NCBI RefSeq assembly: GCF_900092025.1
Contig: NZ_FLTX01000054.1
Coordinates: 1 to 64,000 of the forward strand
DNA length: 64,000 nt
Source: Xanthomonas bromi
Lineage (GTDB): Bacteria > Pseudomonadota > Gammaproteobacteria > Xanthomonadales > Xanthomonadaceae
Direction of reading: 5' to 3'
Position numbers and translations under genes: made by a program. Under the pieces are notes generated by a model, which did no database searches, was not told where the DNA came from, and saw nothing but the letters and a program-made list of their open reading frames with translations. Below are positions 47,058 to 55,318 of the stretch, piece by piece. The first letter of the stretch is position 1, and each line of letters opens with the position of its first letter.

Positions 47058-47362
47058 GGGTCTGTGGCGCGCAGATTGTTCGCCAATCTGCGGCGAACGC
47101 CTGGGCTCGCCATGCGTGAAGCGTTGGTCGGTATCCGGACCAAGACGAGGCCGCCAACGACAACCCGCAGAGCCGACGTTGTAGCAGTGCGCAGCATGTG
47201 CGAAGCGAAGTTACGCGTCAGCGGCGACTGCTGAGACCCGGCAAACTCACCGCAGCTGTAGCCGCATCCAGCGCCAGCCCTGATCGCGCATCGCCTGCAT
47301 CGCACACGGCACGTCTTGGCGGTTTCCATCCAACATGTCGTGTCGCCGCGCGCAGCAGAATA

Positions 47363-47497
47363 TAAGAACGGCCAACAAAACGTCGCGAGCGCTCGTCAGG
47401 TGGGTGCGCGGAAACCGGCGTGTACACGTGCTCATGCCGATGCCGAGCACCGACCGCGCCTGCCTGGCGGCCGCGCACCAGGTTTGTCAGATGCTCA
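47363..47497. repeat. MITE-like element, copy 2 (135 bp)
   Basis: The left end reads TAAGAACGGCCAACAAAAC and the right end, inverted, GAGCATCTGACAAACC. The interior shares gtcgcgagcg, ctcgtcaggtgggtg, catgccgatgccgagcacc and gcgcctgcctggcgg with the other copies. It lies 305 bases after the histidine kinase and runs directly into the A-tract of a terminator. The 300 bases before it (47058-47362) hold no gene I recognise. Confidence 0.7.
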
Positions 47498-47534
47498 AAA
47501 AAAAAGCGGATCCGGGCTCCCGACCCGGATCCGC
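47497..47534 (-). terminator. Strong intrinsic terminator without an assigned gene
   Basis: A 13-bp near-perfect stem (GCGGATCCGGGTC / GAGCCCGGATCCGC) is followed on the minus strand by nine Ts (plus-strand A-run 47497-47505). The preceding minus-strand sequence (47535-48200) contains no gene I can support, so the terminator most likely ends a short RNA or a decayed gene. Confidence 0.75.
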
Positions 47535-48211
47535 CACCAAGCACGCCAGGCCTCTCCCCAGGGACCCGGGTGCGCCAGCCGCTCTGTGCGCAGCCTCGTG
47601 CAACAGTGGTGCGGCAGCGCTGGCAACCCTTCGACGACACCGCGAAACATACCGGCAATGCGATCAGCTGCATCGCCAGCTCTGCGCCGTCCACCCCTAG
47701 ACGTTCGAGAGTGTCGCGTCATGGCTGCTATAAGGGTTTTCGACAGCGCAGCGCGCAACTTGATGCGCCCGGCCAACGCCGACTGCGTCGCCCTGACACG
47801 GGTAGGGGAAATCACCGACAGCACGCGCTGACGCGCTACGGAGCACAACCGTATCGCATTGATGGTGCTGGAATTTTTTCGAGGCCACTGCGCTGCAACG
47901 CAGCAAGCATGAAGAGCGAACACAAGCGTAAGCGCCTGGATAGCCCAATGCAGCCGTGACATGCAGGCGGCAAATTTCAACGTCATGGTTTCCTGCAACT
48001 GCCCATGCACTGGTTTTCGGACAAGCCGCGTCTCGCCGCATCACCATCATCAGCACCAGCACGCAATCGGTCCCAACCGCTTAACAGCAGCGAACACTGC
48101 AACTGCCCAGACGCAGGGCGCCGCTGCTCGGAATCGGCGTATGTCACGCGTCCGCTCCGGCGGCCTGTGCGCTGCCCACACCGCCTGACCACTGCGCGCG
48201 GTGTTGGTCGC

Positions 48212-48356
48212 TTTAAGAGCATCTAACAAAACCACGGCGCGCAGGCAGGCGCGGCCGGTGCTCGGGATCGGCATGGACCACGTGTACGCTCCGCTCCTCC
48301 GCGTTGCCCGCACCCACCCGCCGACCGCTCGCGACATTTTGTCAGCCGCTCTAAAT
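48212..48356. repeat. MITE-like element, copy 3 (145 bp), inverted
   Basis: The ends are TTTAAGAGCATCTAACAAAAC on the left and, read inward, ATTTAGAGCGGCTGACAAAAT on the right. The interior is the reverse complement of copies 1 and 2 (ggcgcggccggtgctcggga, tcggcatgga, gcccgcacccac). Its right end is 7 bases from the stop codon of the minus-strand gene at 48364. With copy 2 it encloses about 700 bases lacking recognisable genes. Confidence 0.7.
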
Positions 48357-48363
48357 TGCGACT

Positions 48364-48645
48364 TCAGACATCGGACCCATCTGCATCCTGGCGTGCGAAC
48401 CACTCCGCCGAATGCACATCCTCGGCGGCAACTTCCAGCGCCTTGCGCAGTGCCTCCAATGGAATCTGCACGCATGCGTCGTCCACTTGCAGCGCCACCC
48501 ACAACGCTTCATCGCGCGGGTCGGCCAGCACCGTCAGTAACGCGTGTTCGCGGCCCTCGATCGTGGCCGAGAGTTGCAGCGACATGCCGCCGTCTGGCTC
48601 GGACGACCACAGCCTGCTCAGTGCGGGACGCAACGGATCGGTCAT
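48364..48645 (-). CDS. Small hypothetical protein next to cysB
   Basis: A 93-residue soluble protein (MTDPLRPALSRLWSSEPDGG start) with a beta-rich first half (LQLSATIEGREHALLTVLADP) and a C-terminal helix containing SAEWFARQD. I do not recognise a family. It lies 10 bases after the cysB stop on the same strand and is probably cotranscribed with cysB. An MITE-like element sits just beyond its stop. Confidence 0.65.
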   Translation of the reverse strand: MTDPLRPALSRLWSSEPDGGMSLQLSATIEGREHALLTVLADPRDEALWVALQVDDACVQIPLEALRKALEVAAEDVHSAEWFARQDADGSDV

Positions 48646-48655
48646 CGCGTGGCGC

Positions 48656-49639
48656 TCAACTGGTGATGGTCTGGGTCAGCGATTCCCAGGTCGGCGGCAG
48701 CGGCCAGTCCGGCGCCTGATTGCCGTCCAGCACCCGGCGCAGGTCGCGCTTGTCAATCTGCGGGGCAAGCACATGCACCAGATCCAGCGCGTAGTCGCGC
48801 AGCACGCGGTCGCGTGGCAGTACCGCCCAGGCGATGCACTCGGCGATCGGCGCAGGCGCCGGCCAGGCGCGTAGATCCTCGTCGAAGGCGTTGACCGCCA
48901 TCTCCGCGACCAAACCCACGCCAAGCCCGGCGCGCACGTAGGTCTTGATCAGGTCCGCGTCCAGCGCGGTCAACGCGATGCTCGGCTCCAGCCCCACCTG
49001 CGCAAACGCGCGCTGCAGCGACGAGCCCGGCCGGGTGGACGATTCGTAACTGATCAGCGGATGCTCGGACAGCGCCTGCATGTCCGGCGCCGTGCGCGGG
49101 TTATCCAGCGCATGCCCACGCGGCACCACCACCAGCCGCCGCCAGCGATAGAGCGGCACGGCGATGCCGGCGCTGGGCTCGCCGCCCGCCGTGCTGACCA
49201 CCGCGATATCCGCATCGCCCTGGCTGAGCAGATCCAACGCCGCGCTTTCGGCCGCCTGCTGCAAATGCACGCTGACCTGCGGGTAGGCGTTCTTGATCTG
49301 CGCCACCGCCGGCGGCAGCACGAAGCGTGCCTGGGTGTGGGTGGTGGTCAGGGTCAGCTGGCCCTGGCTTTCGCGGCGCTGGTTGGCTGCATAGGTGCGG
49401 ATGTTGTTGGCCTCCGACAGCACCGCGCGCGCGCGTTCGATCACTTCCACACCGGCAGGCGTCACCGCATCCAGGCTGCGCCCCTTGCGCACGAACAGCA
49501 GAAAGCCCAGCTCGTCCTCCAACTGCTTGAGCTGCTTGGACAGGCCGGGCTGGGTTGCGTGCACGCGCGCGGCGGCCAGCGTGATGTTCAGCTCGGCATC
49601 GGCAATGGCCAACAGATAGCGAAGTTGGGTCAGCGTCAT
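48656..49639 (-). CDS. cysB: LysR-type regulator CysB
   Basis: A 327-residue LysR family activator. The N-terminal winged helix ([47 protein letters not shown]) is followed by an inducer-binding domain with [13 protein letters not shown], the segment that holds the O-acetylserine/sulfate site in CysB/Cbl proteins. It should activate the cys genes under sulfur limitation with N-acetylserine as inducer. It is divergent from cysG, and the 165-base spacer contains paired ATAA-containing sites that may be autoregulatory. Confidence 0.93.
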   Translation of the reverse strand: MTLTQLRYLLAIADAELNITLAAARVHATQPGLSKQLKQLEDELGFLLFVRKGRSLDAVTPAGVEVIERARAVLSEANNIRTYAANQRRESQGQLTLTTTHTQARFVLPPAVAQIKNAYPQVSVHLQQAAESAALDLLSQGDADIAVVSTAGGEPSAGIAVPLYRWRRLVVVPRGHALDNPRTAPDMQALSEHPLISYESSTRPGSSLQRAFAQVGLEPSIALTALDADLIKTYVRAGLGVGLVAEMAVNAFDEDLRAWPAPAPIAECIAWAVLPRDRVLRDYALDLVHVLAPQIDKRDLRRVLDGNQAPDWPLPPTWESLTQTITS

Positions 49640-49706
49640 GGCTTATATCCAAAAAAGCGCGAGGCGCTACAAGGGCTTCGACTGTAGAGGAGTTCTGCGG
49701 ACCAGC

Positions 49707-49770
49707 TTATAACCGAACGCTATTTTCAGGATGGATGAAGTCATTTCCGACCGCTATAAGCCGGCGTTAC
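49707..49770. promoter_or_regulatory. Candidate CysB sites between cysB and cysG
   Basis: Two related sites lie in the spacer: TTATAACCGAACGCTATT at 49708-49724 and TATAAGCCGGCGTTAC at 49755-49770. The second closely matches the AATAAGCGGCCGGCATAAC site ahead of cysD/cysJ. Their position between divergent cysB and cysG fits dual control. This also argues that cysG starts after 49770 rather than at an upstream ATG (49735). Confidence 0.4.
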
Positions 49771-49803
49771 GGTCTGGCGCTCCCTCATCGATGCTGCCGA
49801 TCC

Positions 49804-51012
49804 GTGTCTTCTGCGTTCCCGCTCCTTGTCGACCTGCGTGGCCGTGCCGTCCTGGTAGTCGGTGGCGGTGCCGACGCCGAACGCGCCACCGCCCAGCTTC
49901 TACAGGCCGGCGCGCTGCCGCTGGTGGGCGCACCCGAGCTCACTGTGCAATTGCGCCGCTGGGCGCACGCCGGGCAACTGCGCTGGCTGGCAGGGCAGTT
50001 CGACTCGGCATGGCTGGCGCTGCCGGGTCAACCGGTGTGGCTCACCATCGCTGCCAGCGAATCAGCACCGCTCAACGACGCCCTGCGCCATGCAGCGCGC
50101 GCCCACCGGTTGATGACCCACGATGCGGTGCCTGCCGCTCCTACAGCGGCTTCTGCGCCCTCCCCCGCGCCGCGCAGCGGCATCGGCCCGCTGTCCCCCG
50201 GCAGCGTGACCCTGGTCGGCGCAGGCCCCGGCGATCCTGGCCTGCTCACCCGGCATGCAGTGCGCGCACTGCGTCAGGCCGAGGTGGTGCTGTACGACCG
50301 TCTGGTCAGCCCGCAGATCCTGCGTCTGGCAAGGCACGGCGCGCGTCTCATCGAAGTGGGCAAGTCAGCGCAAGGCCATAGCACGCGTCAGGAACGCATC
50401 CACGCACTGATGCTAGAGCACGCGCGCGCCGGTCGACGCGTGGTGCGGCTGAAGGGTGGCGATGCGTTCGTGTTCGGCCGCGGCGGCGAAGAGCTGGAGT
50501 TCCTGCACGCGCACGGCATCGGCTTCCAGGTGATTCCCGGCATCACCGCTGCCATCGCCTGCGCCGCCTACGCCGGCATCCCGCTCACTCACCGCGACCA
50601 CGCGCAATCGTTACGCCTGATCACCGCGCACTGCAAGGATTCGTTGGACACACTGGACTGGCACGCGCTCGGCCAGGAGCGCCAGACGCTGGCCTTCTAC
50701 ATGGGCGTGGCAGGCCTGGATGCCATCCAGCAGCGGCTGCTGCAGGCTGGGCGCGCCGCCTCCACCCCGTTTGCGCTGGTCGAAAACGGCTCGCGCCCGC
50801 AGCAACGCGTGATCACCGGCACGCTCGCCAGCCTGGCTGCTACCGCGCAGCAGCACGCCGTGCGCGCTCCAGCCTTGCTGATCCTGGGCGAGGTCGCCGG
50901 GCTGGCCGCCAGCTTGCACTGGTACGGCGCGCCGCCGTTGACCGGCCCCCTGCTGCTCCCGCACTCACCCATTGCAACGCCGCACGCGCCCACACTTGCC
51001 CACGCAGCCTGA
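49804..51012 (+). CDS. cysG: Siroheme synthase CysG, shortened N-terminal module
   Basis: The C-terminal two thirds is a complete uroporphyrinogen-III C-methyltransferase ([71 protein letters not shown]). The N-terminus holds only the NAD-binding Rossmann part of precorrin-2 dehydrogenase ([18 protein letters not shown] onward). It then jumps through a Pro/Ala linker to the methyltransferase, so the central dimerisation/ferrochelatase region of about 90 residues seen in E. coli CysG is missing. It should make precorrin-2 for sulfite reductase siroheme; later steps may be impaired or supplied elsewhere. The start is uncertain: GTG at 49804 fits the domain, ATG at 49735 is an alternative. Confidence 0.88.
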   Translation: MSSAFPLLVDLRGRAVLVVGGGADAERATAQLLQAGALPLVGAPELTVQLRRWAHAGQLRWLAGQFDSAWLALPGQPVWLTIAASESAPLNDALRHAARAHRLMTHDAVPAAPTAASAPSPAPRSGIGPLSPGSVTLVGAGPGDPGLLTRHAVRALRQAEVVLYDRLVSPQILRLARHGARLIEVGKSAQGHSTRQERIHALMLEHARAGRRVVRLKGGDAFVFGRGGEELEFLHAHGIGFQVIPGITAAIACAAYAGIPLTHRDHAQSLRLITAHCKDSLDTLDWHALGQERQTLAFYMGVAGLDAIQQRLLQAGRAASTPFALVENGSRPQQRVITGTLASLAATAQQHAVRAPALLILGEVAGLAASLHWYGAPPLTGPLLLPHSPIATPHAPTLAHAA

Positions 51013-51028
51013 TTCCGACGGAGACCCC

Positions 51029-51988
51029 ATGGCCCTGTACGACAACATCCTCGACACCATCGGCCGTACCCCGGTGGTCAAACTCCATCGCCTGGCCCCG
51101 GACAACGTGACCTTGTACGTCAAGGTGGAATCGTTCAATCCCGGCGGCTCGGTCAAGGACCGGCTGGCGCTGGCGATCATCCTGGACGCCGAACAGCGCG
51201 GCCTGCTCAAGCCCGGCGACACCATTGTCGAAGCCACCTCCGGCAACACAGGCGTGGCACTGGCGATGGTCGCCGCCGCGCGCGGCTACAAGTTCGTCGC
51301 CACCATGGTGGAAACCTTCTCGATCGAACGCCGCAAGCTGATGCGCGCCTACGGCGCCAAGGTCATCCTGACCCCGGCCGCCGAGCGCGGCAGCGGCATG
51401 GTGCGTAAGGCCAAGGAGCTGGCCGAGCAGCACGGCTGGTTCCTGGCCAGCCAGTTCGCCAATCCGGCCAACCCGGCGTATCACCGCAACACCACCGCCG
51501 CAGAGATCCTGTGCGACTTCGCCGGCCACCGGCTGGACCATTTCGTCACCGGCTGGGGCACCGGTGGCACGCTCACCGGCGTGGGTGAGGTACTGCGCGT
51601 TGCCCGCCCGGAGGTGCGCATCACCGCCAGCGAACCGGCCGGTGCGGCGCTGCTGCAGGGTCAGGACTGGAAGCCGCACAAGATCCAGGGCTGGACGCCG
51701 GACTTCGTGCCCGAGGTGCTCAACCGCGATGTCGCCCATGAGGTCCTGAGTGTGGAAGACACCGATGCCATCACCGTCGCCCGCCGCCTGGCCGCCGAAG
51801 AAGGCATCTTCACCGGCATCTCCGGCGGCGCCACCGTCGCCACCGCGCTGCGCGTGGCAGAATCCGCAGCGCCCGGCGCGGTGATCCTGGCAATGCTGCC
51901 CGACACTGGCGAACGCTACTTTTCTACGCCGCTATTCGCCGACGTCAACGAAGGCTCCGACGACGACTGGCTGGCCGGGCTGCCCTGA
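51029..51988 (+). CDS. cysK: Cysteine synthase (O-acetylserine sulfhydrylase) CysK
   Basis: A 319-residue PLP enzyme that joins sulfide to O-acetylserine to give cysteine. It has the PLP-lysine motif NPGGSVKDRLA, the substrate loop TSGNTGVALAM, the phosphate-binding GWGTGGTLTGVG and the SGISGGATVATAL and DTGERYFSTPLF segments. The ATG at 51029 has GGAG upstream. It follows cysG by 16 bases on the same strand, so the two are cotranscribed. A terminator follows at 52015. Confidence 0.95.
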   Translation: MALYDNILDTIGRTPVVKLHRLAPDNVTLYVKVESFNPGGSVKDRLALAIILDAEQRGLLKPGDTIVEATSGNTGVALAMVAAARGYKFVATMVETFSIERRKLMRAYGAKVILTPAAERGSGMVRKAKELAEQHGWFLASQFANPANPAYHRNTTAAEILCDFAGHRLDHFVTGWGTGGTLTGVGEVLRVARPEVRITASEPAGAALLQGQDWKPHKIQGWTPDFVPEVLNRDVAHEVLSVEDTDAITVARRLAAEEGIFTGISGGATVATALRVAESAAPGAVILAMLPDTGERYFSTPLFADVNEGSDDDWLAGLP

Positions 51989-52014
51989 TCCAACGCTGTG
52001 GACGAGGCGATACG

Positions 52015-52039
52015 AAGCCGCGCGATGCGCGGCTTTTTT
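52015..52039 (+). terminator. Intrinsic terminator of cysG-cysK
   Basis: The stem AAGCCGCGC / GCGCGGCTT with a short loop is followed by a run of Ts (52034-52039), 27 bases after the cysK stop. It is a clear intrinsic terminator. The 245 bases from here to the next gene show no gene. Confidence 0.85.
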
Positions 52040-52284
52040 ACAGCCCGAATAGACCGATCGCGCGCCGAAGAGCAACGCACACGGCGGAACATGCGCGTCC
52101 TTCGATCTACGGCCGCTCCGGCGGAAAGCGCGCAGCGTTACAGGGGCGCATAACGCTACAGCTTGCCTATCGGGACCTACGTCGCGTGCAATTCTCGGCC
52201 ACGATTTCCCACTTCCAGAACGCCCGCACTCCCGCCGATGTCAAGGAAACGTTAGGATAACCGCCGCCATGTAGGGAGACAGGT

Positions 52285-52791
52285 GTGAGCAACCGGCCGT
52301 ATGGACACAGCGATACCCTTGCCACGCGGGCGCCATGGCTGGTGAAGATGACCTCCCCGGTCCATTTCGCAGTCGCTCTGGGGGTTGGCGCGTGGTTGCA
52401 AGAGGCGCTGGAACTGCCCCTGCCCGCTCCGGTGCCGCTTGCCTGGATCGAGCTAGCTGGTGGCGGCATCGCCGGTCTGGGCCTGGCGCTGGCGGTGAGC
52501 TGCTTCATCCTGTTTGCGCGCCAGCGCACCACCATCATGCCGAGTGGCCATCCCTCGCGTCTGGTGTCGGACGGCCCGTATCGCTTCACCCGCAACCTGA
52601 TGTATCTGGCGTTGGTGCTGAGCTACGTGGGCCTATGCCTGCAACTTGGGCTGCTGTGGGCGGTTGCGCTGGTGCCGCTGCCATGGTTTGCCCTGCAGCG
52701 CTATGTCATACCGTTCGAAGAAGCGCGCCTGCGCACCGAATTCGGCCGCCACTACAGCGACTATTGCGCGCGCGTCCGCCGCTGGTTGTAA
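52285..52791 (+). CDS. Isoprenylcysteine/phospholipid methyltransferase-like membrane protein
   Basis: A 168-residue protein with four hydrophobic segments and the ICMT/PEMT-like tail: LVSDGPYRFTRNLMYLALVL, then PFEEARLRTEFGRHYSDYCARVRRWL. The GPYR.xRNPMY and E..L...FG..Y motifs bind SAM in this family. It probably methylates a lipid or a small lipophilic substrate in the inner membrane; the substrate is unknown. The start is a GTG with GGGAGA about 8 bases upstream. It is a single gene. Confidence 0.82.
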   Translation: MSNRPYGHSDTLATRAPWLVKMTSPVHFAVALGVGAWLQEALELPLPAPVPLAWIELAGGGIAGLGLALAVSCFILFARQRTTIMPSGHPSRLVSDGPYRFTRNLMYLALVLSYVGLCLQLGLLWAVALVPLPWFALQRYVIPFEEARLRTEFGRHYSDYCARVRRWL

Positions 52792-52991
52792 CGCGCGACA
52801 CACACACACTGTCGTGCGCGGCAATTGAAGCAGCCGATCGCTCCAAAGCGGTTTCAGAAACACAGGTGGGCAGCGCATATGCCAACCCGCCAGACAGTCG
52901 CAGCAGATGAGATGAATGGCCGATAGCGTGCGGTCTCCGCAGCGTGCTCCCCATCACGCGCCCATCATGCAATTCGCATAATTATCGCGCC

Positions 52992-53531
52992 ATGAGAATC
53001 GAAGTCTGGCAAGGCGACATCACCGAACTTGACGTTGACGTCATCGTCAACGCCGCGAACGAATCATTGCTGGGCGGTGGTGGCGTCGATGGCGCCATCC
53101 ATCGTGCCGCCGGGCCGCGGCTGCTGCAAGCCTGCGAAGCCTTGCCGCAAGTGCGTGCGGGCGTGCGCTGCCCCACCGGCGAAATCCGCATCACCGATGG
53201 TTTCAACCTGAAGGCACGGCATGTGTTTCATACCGTTGGCCCGGTCTGGCGCGATGGCAAGCACAACGAGCCGGAACAGCTGGCCAATTGCTATTGGCAA
53301 TCGTTGAAACTGGCCGAGCAGATGATGCTGCATTCGATTGCATTTCCGGCAATCAGTTGCGGCATCTACGGCTACCCGCTATATCAGGCAGCCCGCATCG
53401 CCGTGACCGAAACGCGCGATTGGCAGCGCTCGCACAAGGTGCCCAAGCATATCGTGCTGGTGGCCTACAACGAGGCGACCTACAAGGCGTATCAGCAGGC
53501 GTTGGCGACGCAAGAAACTGCAACGGCGTGA
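52992..53531 (+). CDS. Macrodomain protein (ADP-ribose hydrolase, YmdB-like)
   Basis: A 179-residue protein consisting of one macrodomain: [39 protein letters not shown] at the start, [24 protein letters not shown], and [15 protein letters not shown] near the end, the loops that hold ADP-ribose. Members of the YmdB/MacroD type remove acetyl from O-acetyl-ADP-ribose or ADP-ribose from acidic residues. The start at 52992 is where the domain begins. It is followed by two hairpin terminators. No ADP-ribosyltransferase or NADase gene lies nearby. Confidence 0.93.
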   Translation: MRIEVWQGDITELDVDVIVNAANESLLGGGGVDGAIHRAAGPRLLQACEALPQVRAGVRCPTGEIRITDGFNLKARHVFHTVGPVWRDGKHNEPEQLANCYWQSLKLAEQMMLHSIAFPAISCGIYGYPLYQAARIAVTETRDWQRSHKVPKHIVLVAYNEATYKAYQQALATQETATA

Positions 53532-53593
53532 CGTTGGCCTGACGCCGATGAGAGGTCGCATCGACCGATTGAAGTGAAGCACATGTGGTTGAA

Positions 53594-53625
53594 GCGAAGG
53601 GCGCCGCAAGGCGCCCTTCGCTTTG
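53594..53625 (+). terminator. Intrinsic terminator after macrodomain gene
   Basis: A perfect 12-bp stem (GCGAAGGGCGCC / GGCGCCCTTCGC) with a GCAA tetraloop is followed by TTT, 62 bases after the macrodomain gene stop. Suitable for the plus strand. Confidence 0.75.
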
Positions 53626-53660
53626 CATGAGCATCCTGCCGAACGCATGGATGCAACAAA

Positions 53661-53697
53661 CGAAAACGCCGGCAGCGATGCCGGCGTTTTCGTTTTC
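53661..53697. terminator. Bidirectional terminator between macrodomain gene and aldolase
   Basis: A 13-bp perfect stem (CGAAAACGCCGGC / GCCGGCGTTTTCG) flanked by T-rich sequence on the plus side and A-rich on the minus side can stop transcripts from both strands. It lies 35 bases from the aldolase stop. Confidence 0.82.
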
Positions 53698-53731
53698 TCG
53701 ATGCGGCTGCCTTGCAGCCGTCATCAATCGA

Positions 53732-54736
53732 TCAACCCTTCCACTTACCCAGCGCGGCCAGGCCGTTTTCCTTGGCGCGCTCATAAATCACCTGCTGCGC
53801 CTTGGCGAAGTTGCCGGTCATGTCCTTGGCCCAAAGCTTCAGAGCGGCCTGCTGCATGGCGCGGCCGTAGGAGAAGCTCAGTGGCCACGGCAGGTTGCCG
53901 AGCTGGTGCATTTCGTTGAGGTGGGCGGTGGACTGCTCGTCGGTCTGGCCGCCTGACAGGAACACGATGCCCGGCAGGATCGCCGGCACGGTGGACTTCA
54001 GGCACATCACGGTGGACTCGGCCACCTCCTCGATGCTGGCCTGCTCTTCGCAGCTCTTGCCGGAGATGACCATCGATGCCTTCAGGATGGTGCCTTCGAG
54101 CACGACGTTCTGCTCATACAGCGCACCGAACAGCGAGCGCAGCGTGGCTTCGGTCACTTCGTAGCAGGTCTCGATGTCGTGGCTGCCGTCCATGATGACT
54201 TCCGGCTCGACCATCGGCACCAGGCCCTGCTCCTGGCACAGCGCGGCGTAACGCGCCAGCGCGTGCGAGTTGGCCTCGATGCAGGTGCCCGACGGGATGT
54301 CTTCGCCGATGTTGATGACTGCACGCCACTTGGCGAAGCGCGCGCCGAGTGTGTAGTACTCCTCGAGACGCGCACGCAGGCCGTCCAGGCCTTCGGTGAC
54401 CAGTTCGCCCGGCATGCCGGCCAGCGGCTGCGCGCCCTTGTCGACCTTGATGCCCGGAATGATGCCGTGGGCAGTCATGTACTCGGCGAACGGCACGCCA
54501 TCCTTGGTTTTCTGACGGATGGTTTCATCAAACAGGATGGCGCCGGAGATGTAGTCGCTCAGCTTGGGGGTGGTCAGCAGCAGTTCGCGGTACGCGCGAC
54601 GATTTTCTTCGATGTTCTCGATGCCAACGCTGGCAAAACGCTTGGCGATCGTGCTGGTCGATTCGTCGATGGCGATGATGCCCTTGCCCGGGGCGACCAT
54701 TGCCTGGGCGGTTTCGGCAAGCTGTTCGATGCTCAT
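53732..54736 (-). CDS. Class I fructose-bisphosphate aldolase
   Basis: A 334-residue Schiff-base aldolase of the eukaryote-like class I type. It contains GKGIIAIDESTSTIAKRF, YRELLLTT, the catalytic region LEGTILKASMVISGK (active-site Lys) and the phosphate-binding VFLSGGQTDEQSTAHLN with FSYGRAMQ. It splits fructose-1,6-bisphosphate into glyceraldehyde-3-phosphate and dihydroxyacetone phosphate. It is the last gene of the minus-strand glycolytic cluster; a 580-base gap with a GGGAATC repeat separates it from pyk, so it probably has its own promoter. Confidence 0.95.
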   Translation of the reverse strand: MSIEQLAETAQAMVAPGKGIIAIDESTSTIAKRFASVGIENIEENRRAYRELLLTTPKLSDYISGAILFDETIRQKTKDGVPFAEYMTAHGIIPGIKVDKGAQPLAGMPGELVTEGLDGLRARLEEYYTLGARFAKWRAVINIGEDIPSGTCIEANSHALARYAALCQEQGLVPMVEPEVIMDGSHDIETCYEVTEATLRSLFGALYEQNVVLEGTILKASMVISGKSCEEQASIEEVAESTVMCLKSTVPAILPGIVFLSGGQTDEQSTAHLNEMHQLGNLPWPLSFSYGRAMQQAALKLWAKDMTGNFAKAQQVIYERAKENGLAALGKWKG

Positions 54737-54865
54737 GTAGTTCCTGTGGCAGCTGCGGGGGAGAGCGAAAGTATAGCGACGAAAGTCGTACACATTCCTT
54801 CATGGAATGCCTGCAACCGATTACACGTGAAGCAAGTGACAGAATGTGTGGGGCTGCTCGCATCG

Positions 54866-54902
54866 CGGGAATCGGGAATCGGGAATCGGGAATCGGGAAT
54901 CG
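54866..54902. repeat. GGGAATC tandem repeat (single arm)
   Basis: Five tandem heptads of the type CGGGAAT run from 54866 to 54902 in the pyk-fba gap. This is the same unit as in the bracketed repeats at 13.97, 35.59 and 38.64 kb but here without an inverted partner. The remaining gap sequence (54903-55318) shows nothing recognisable. Confidence 0.8.
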
Positions 54903-55318
54903 TCAAAGCTGAGCATGGCGTGCGGCTGTTGCGTGCGGTGCTGTGATGCATGGCTGCAATGACGTGCGGCGGCGCTGTTGACACTGAGCCGTGCGTGAGT
55001 TGGTTGGCGTTTGTAGTGTTGGTCGCGTTGCCGCTTCGCCTGGGTGTATAGCGCTGCGCGCCTGTGGCGCGCTACATCGTGAACGGGCGTTACCTTGAGG
55101 CACACAGAGTCCGCCCTGGCAGCGCCGTTACGGCAGCGTGGCGGCGATGTTGCGCGGGTTGGGCATTCGCCGGATCCGGGCATTGACTCACTATCAGGCC
55201 AAGGCCGAGCGTTTGCCGCGGCTGGGATCGCCACACAGCACAACGGCAGCCCTGGGGCCGCCGCTGCGTGTCGCGTCCAGTACGCGGCCAGGTCATGCGC
55301 CGGGGCCGTCGAAGGGCG

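Noticed and set aside
47495-48010. 171-codon minus-strand frame ending in the terminator
   Set aside because: Low-complexity Arg-rich composition, no ribosome site and its end lies inside the terminator stem; a non-coding transcript is likelier.
54866-54902. Tandem repeats as a possible CRISPR array
   Set aside because: The units are seven bases with no spacers, and no cas genes are present.
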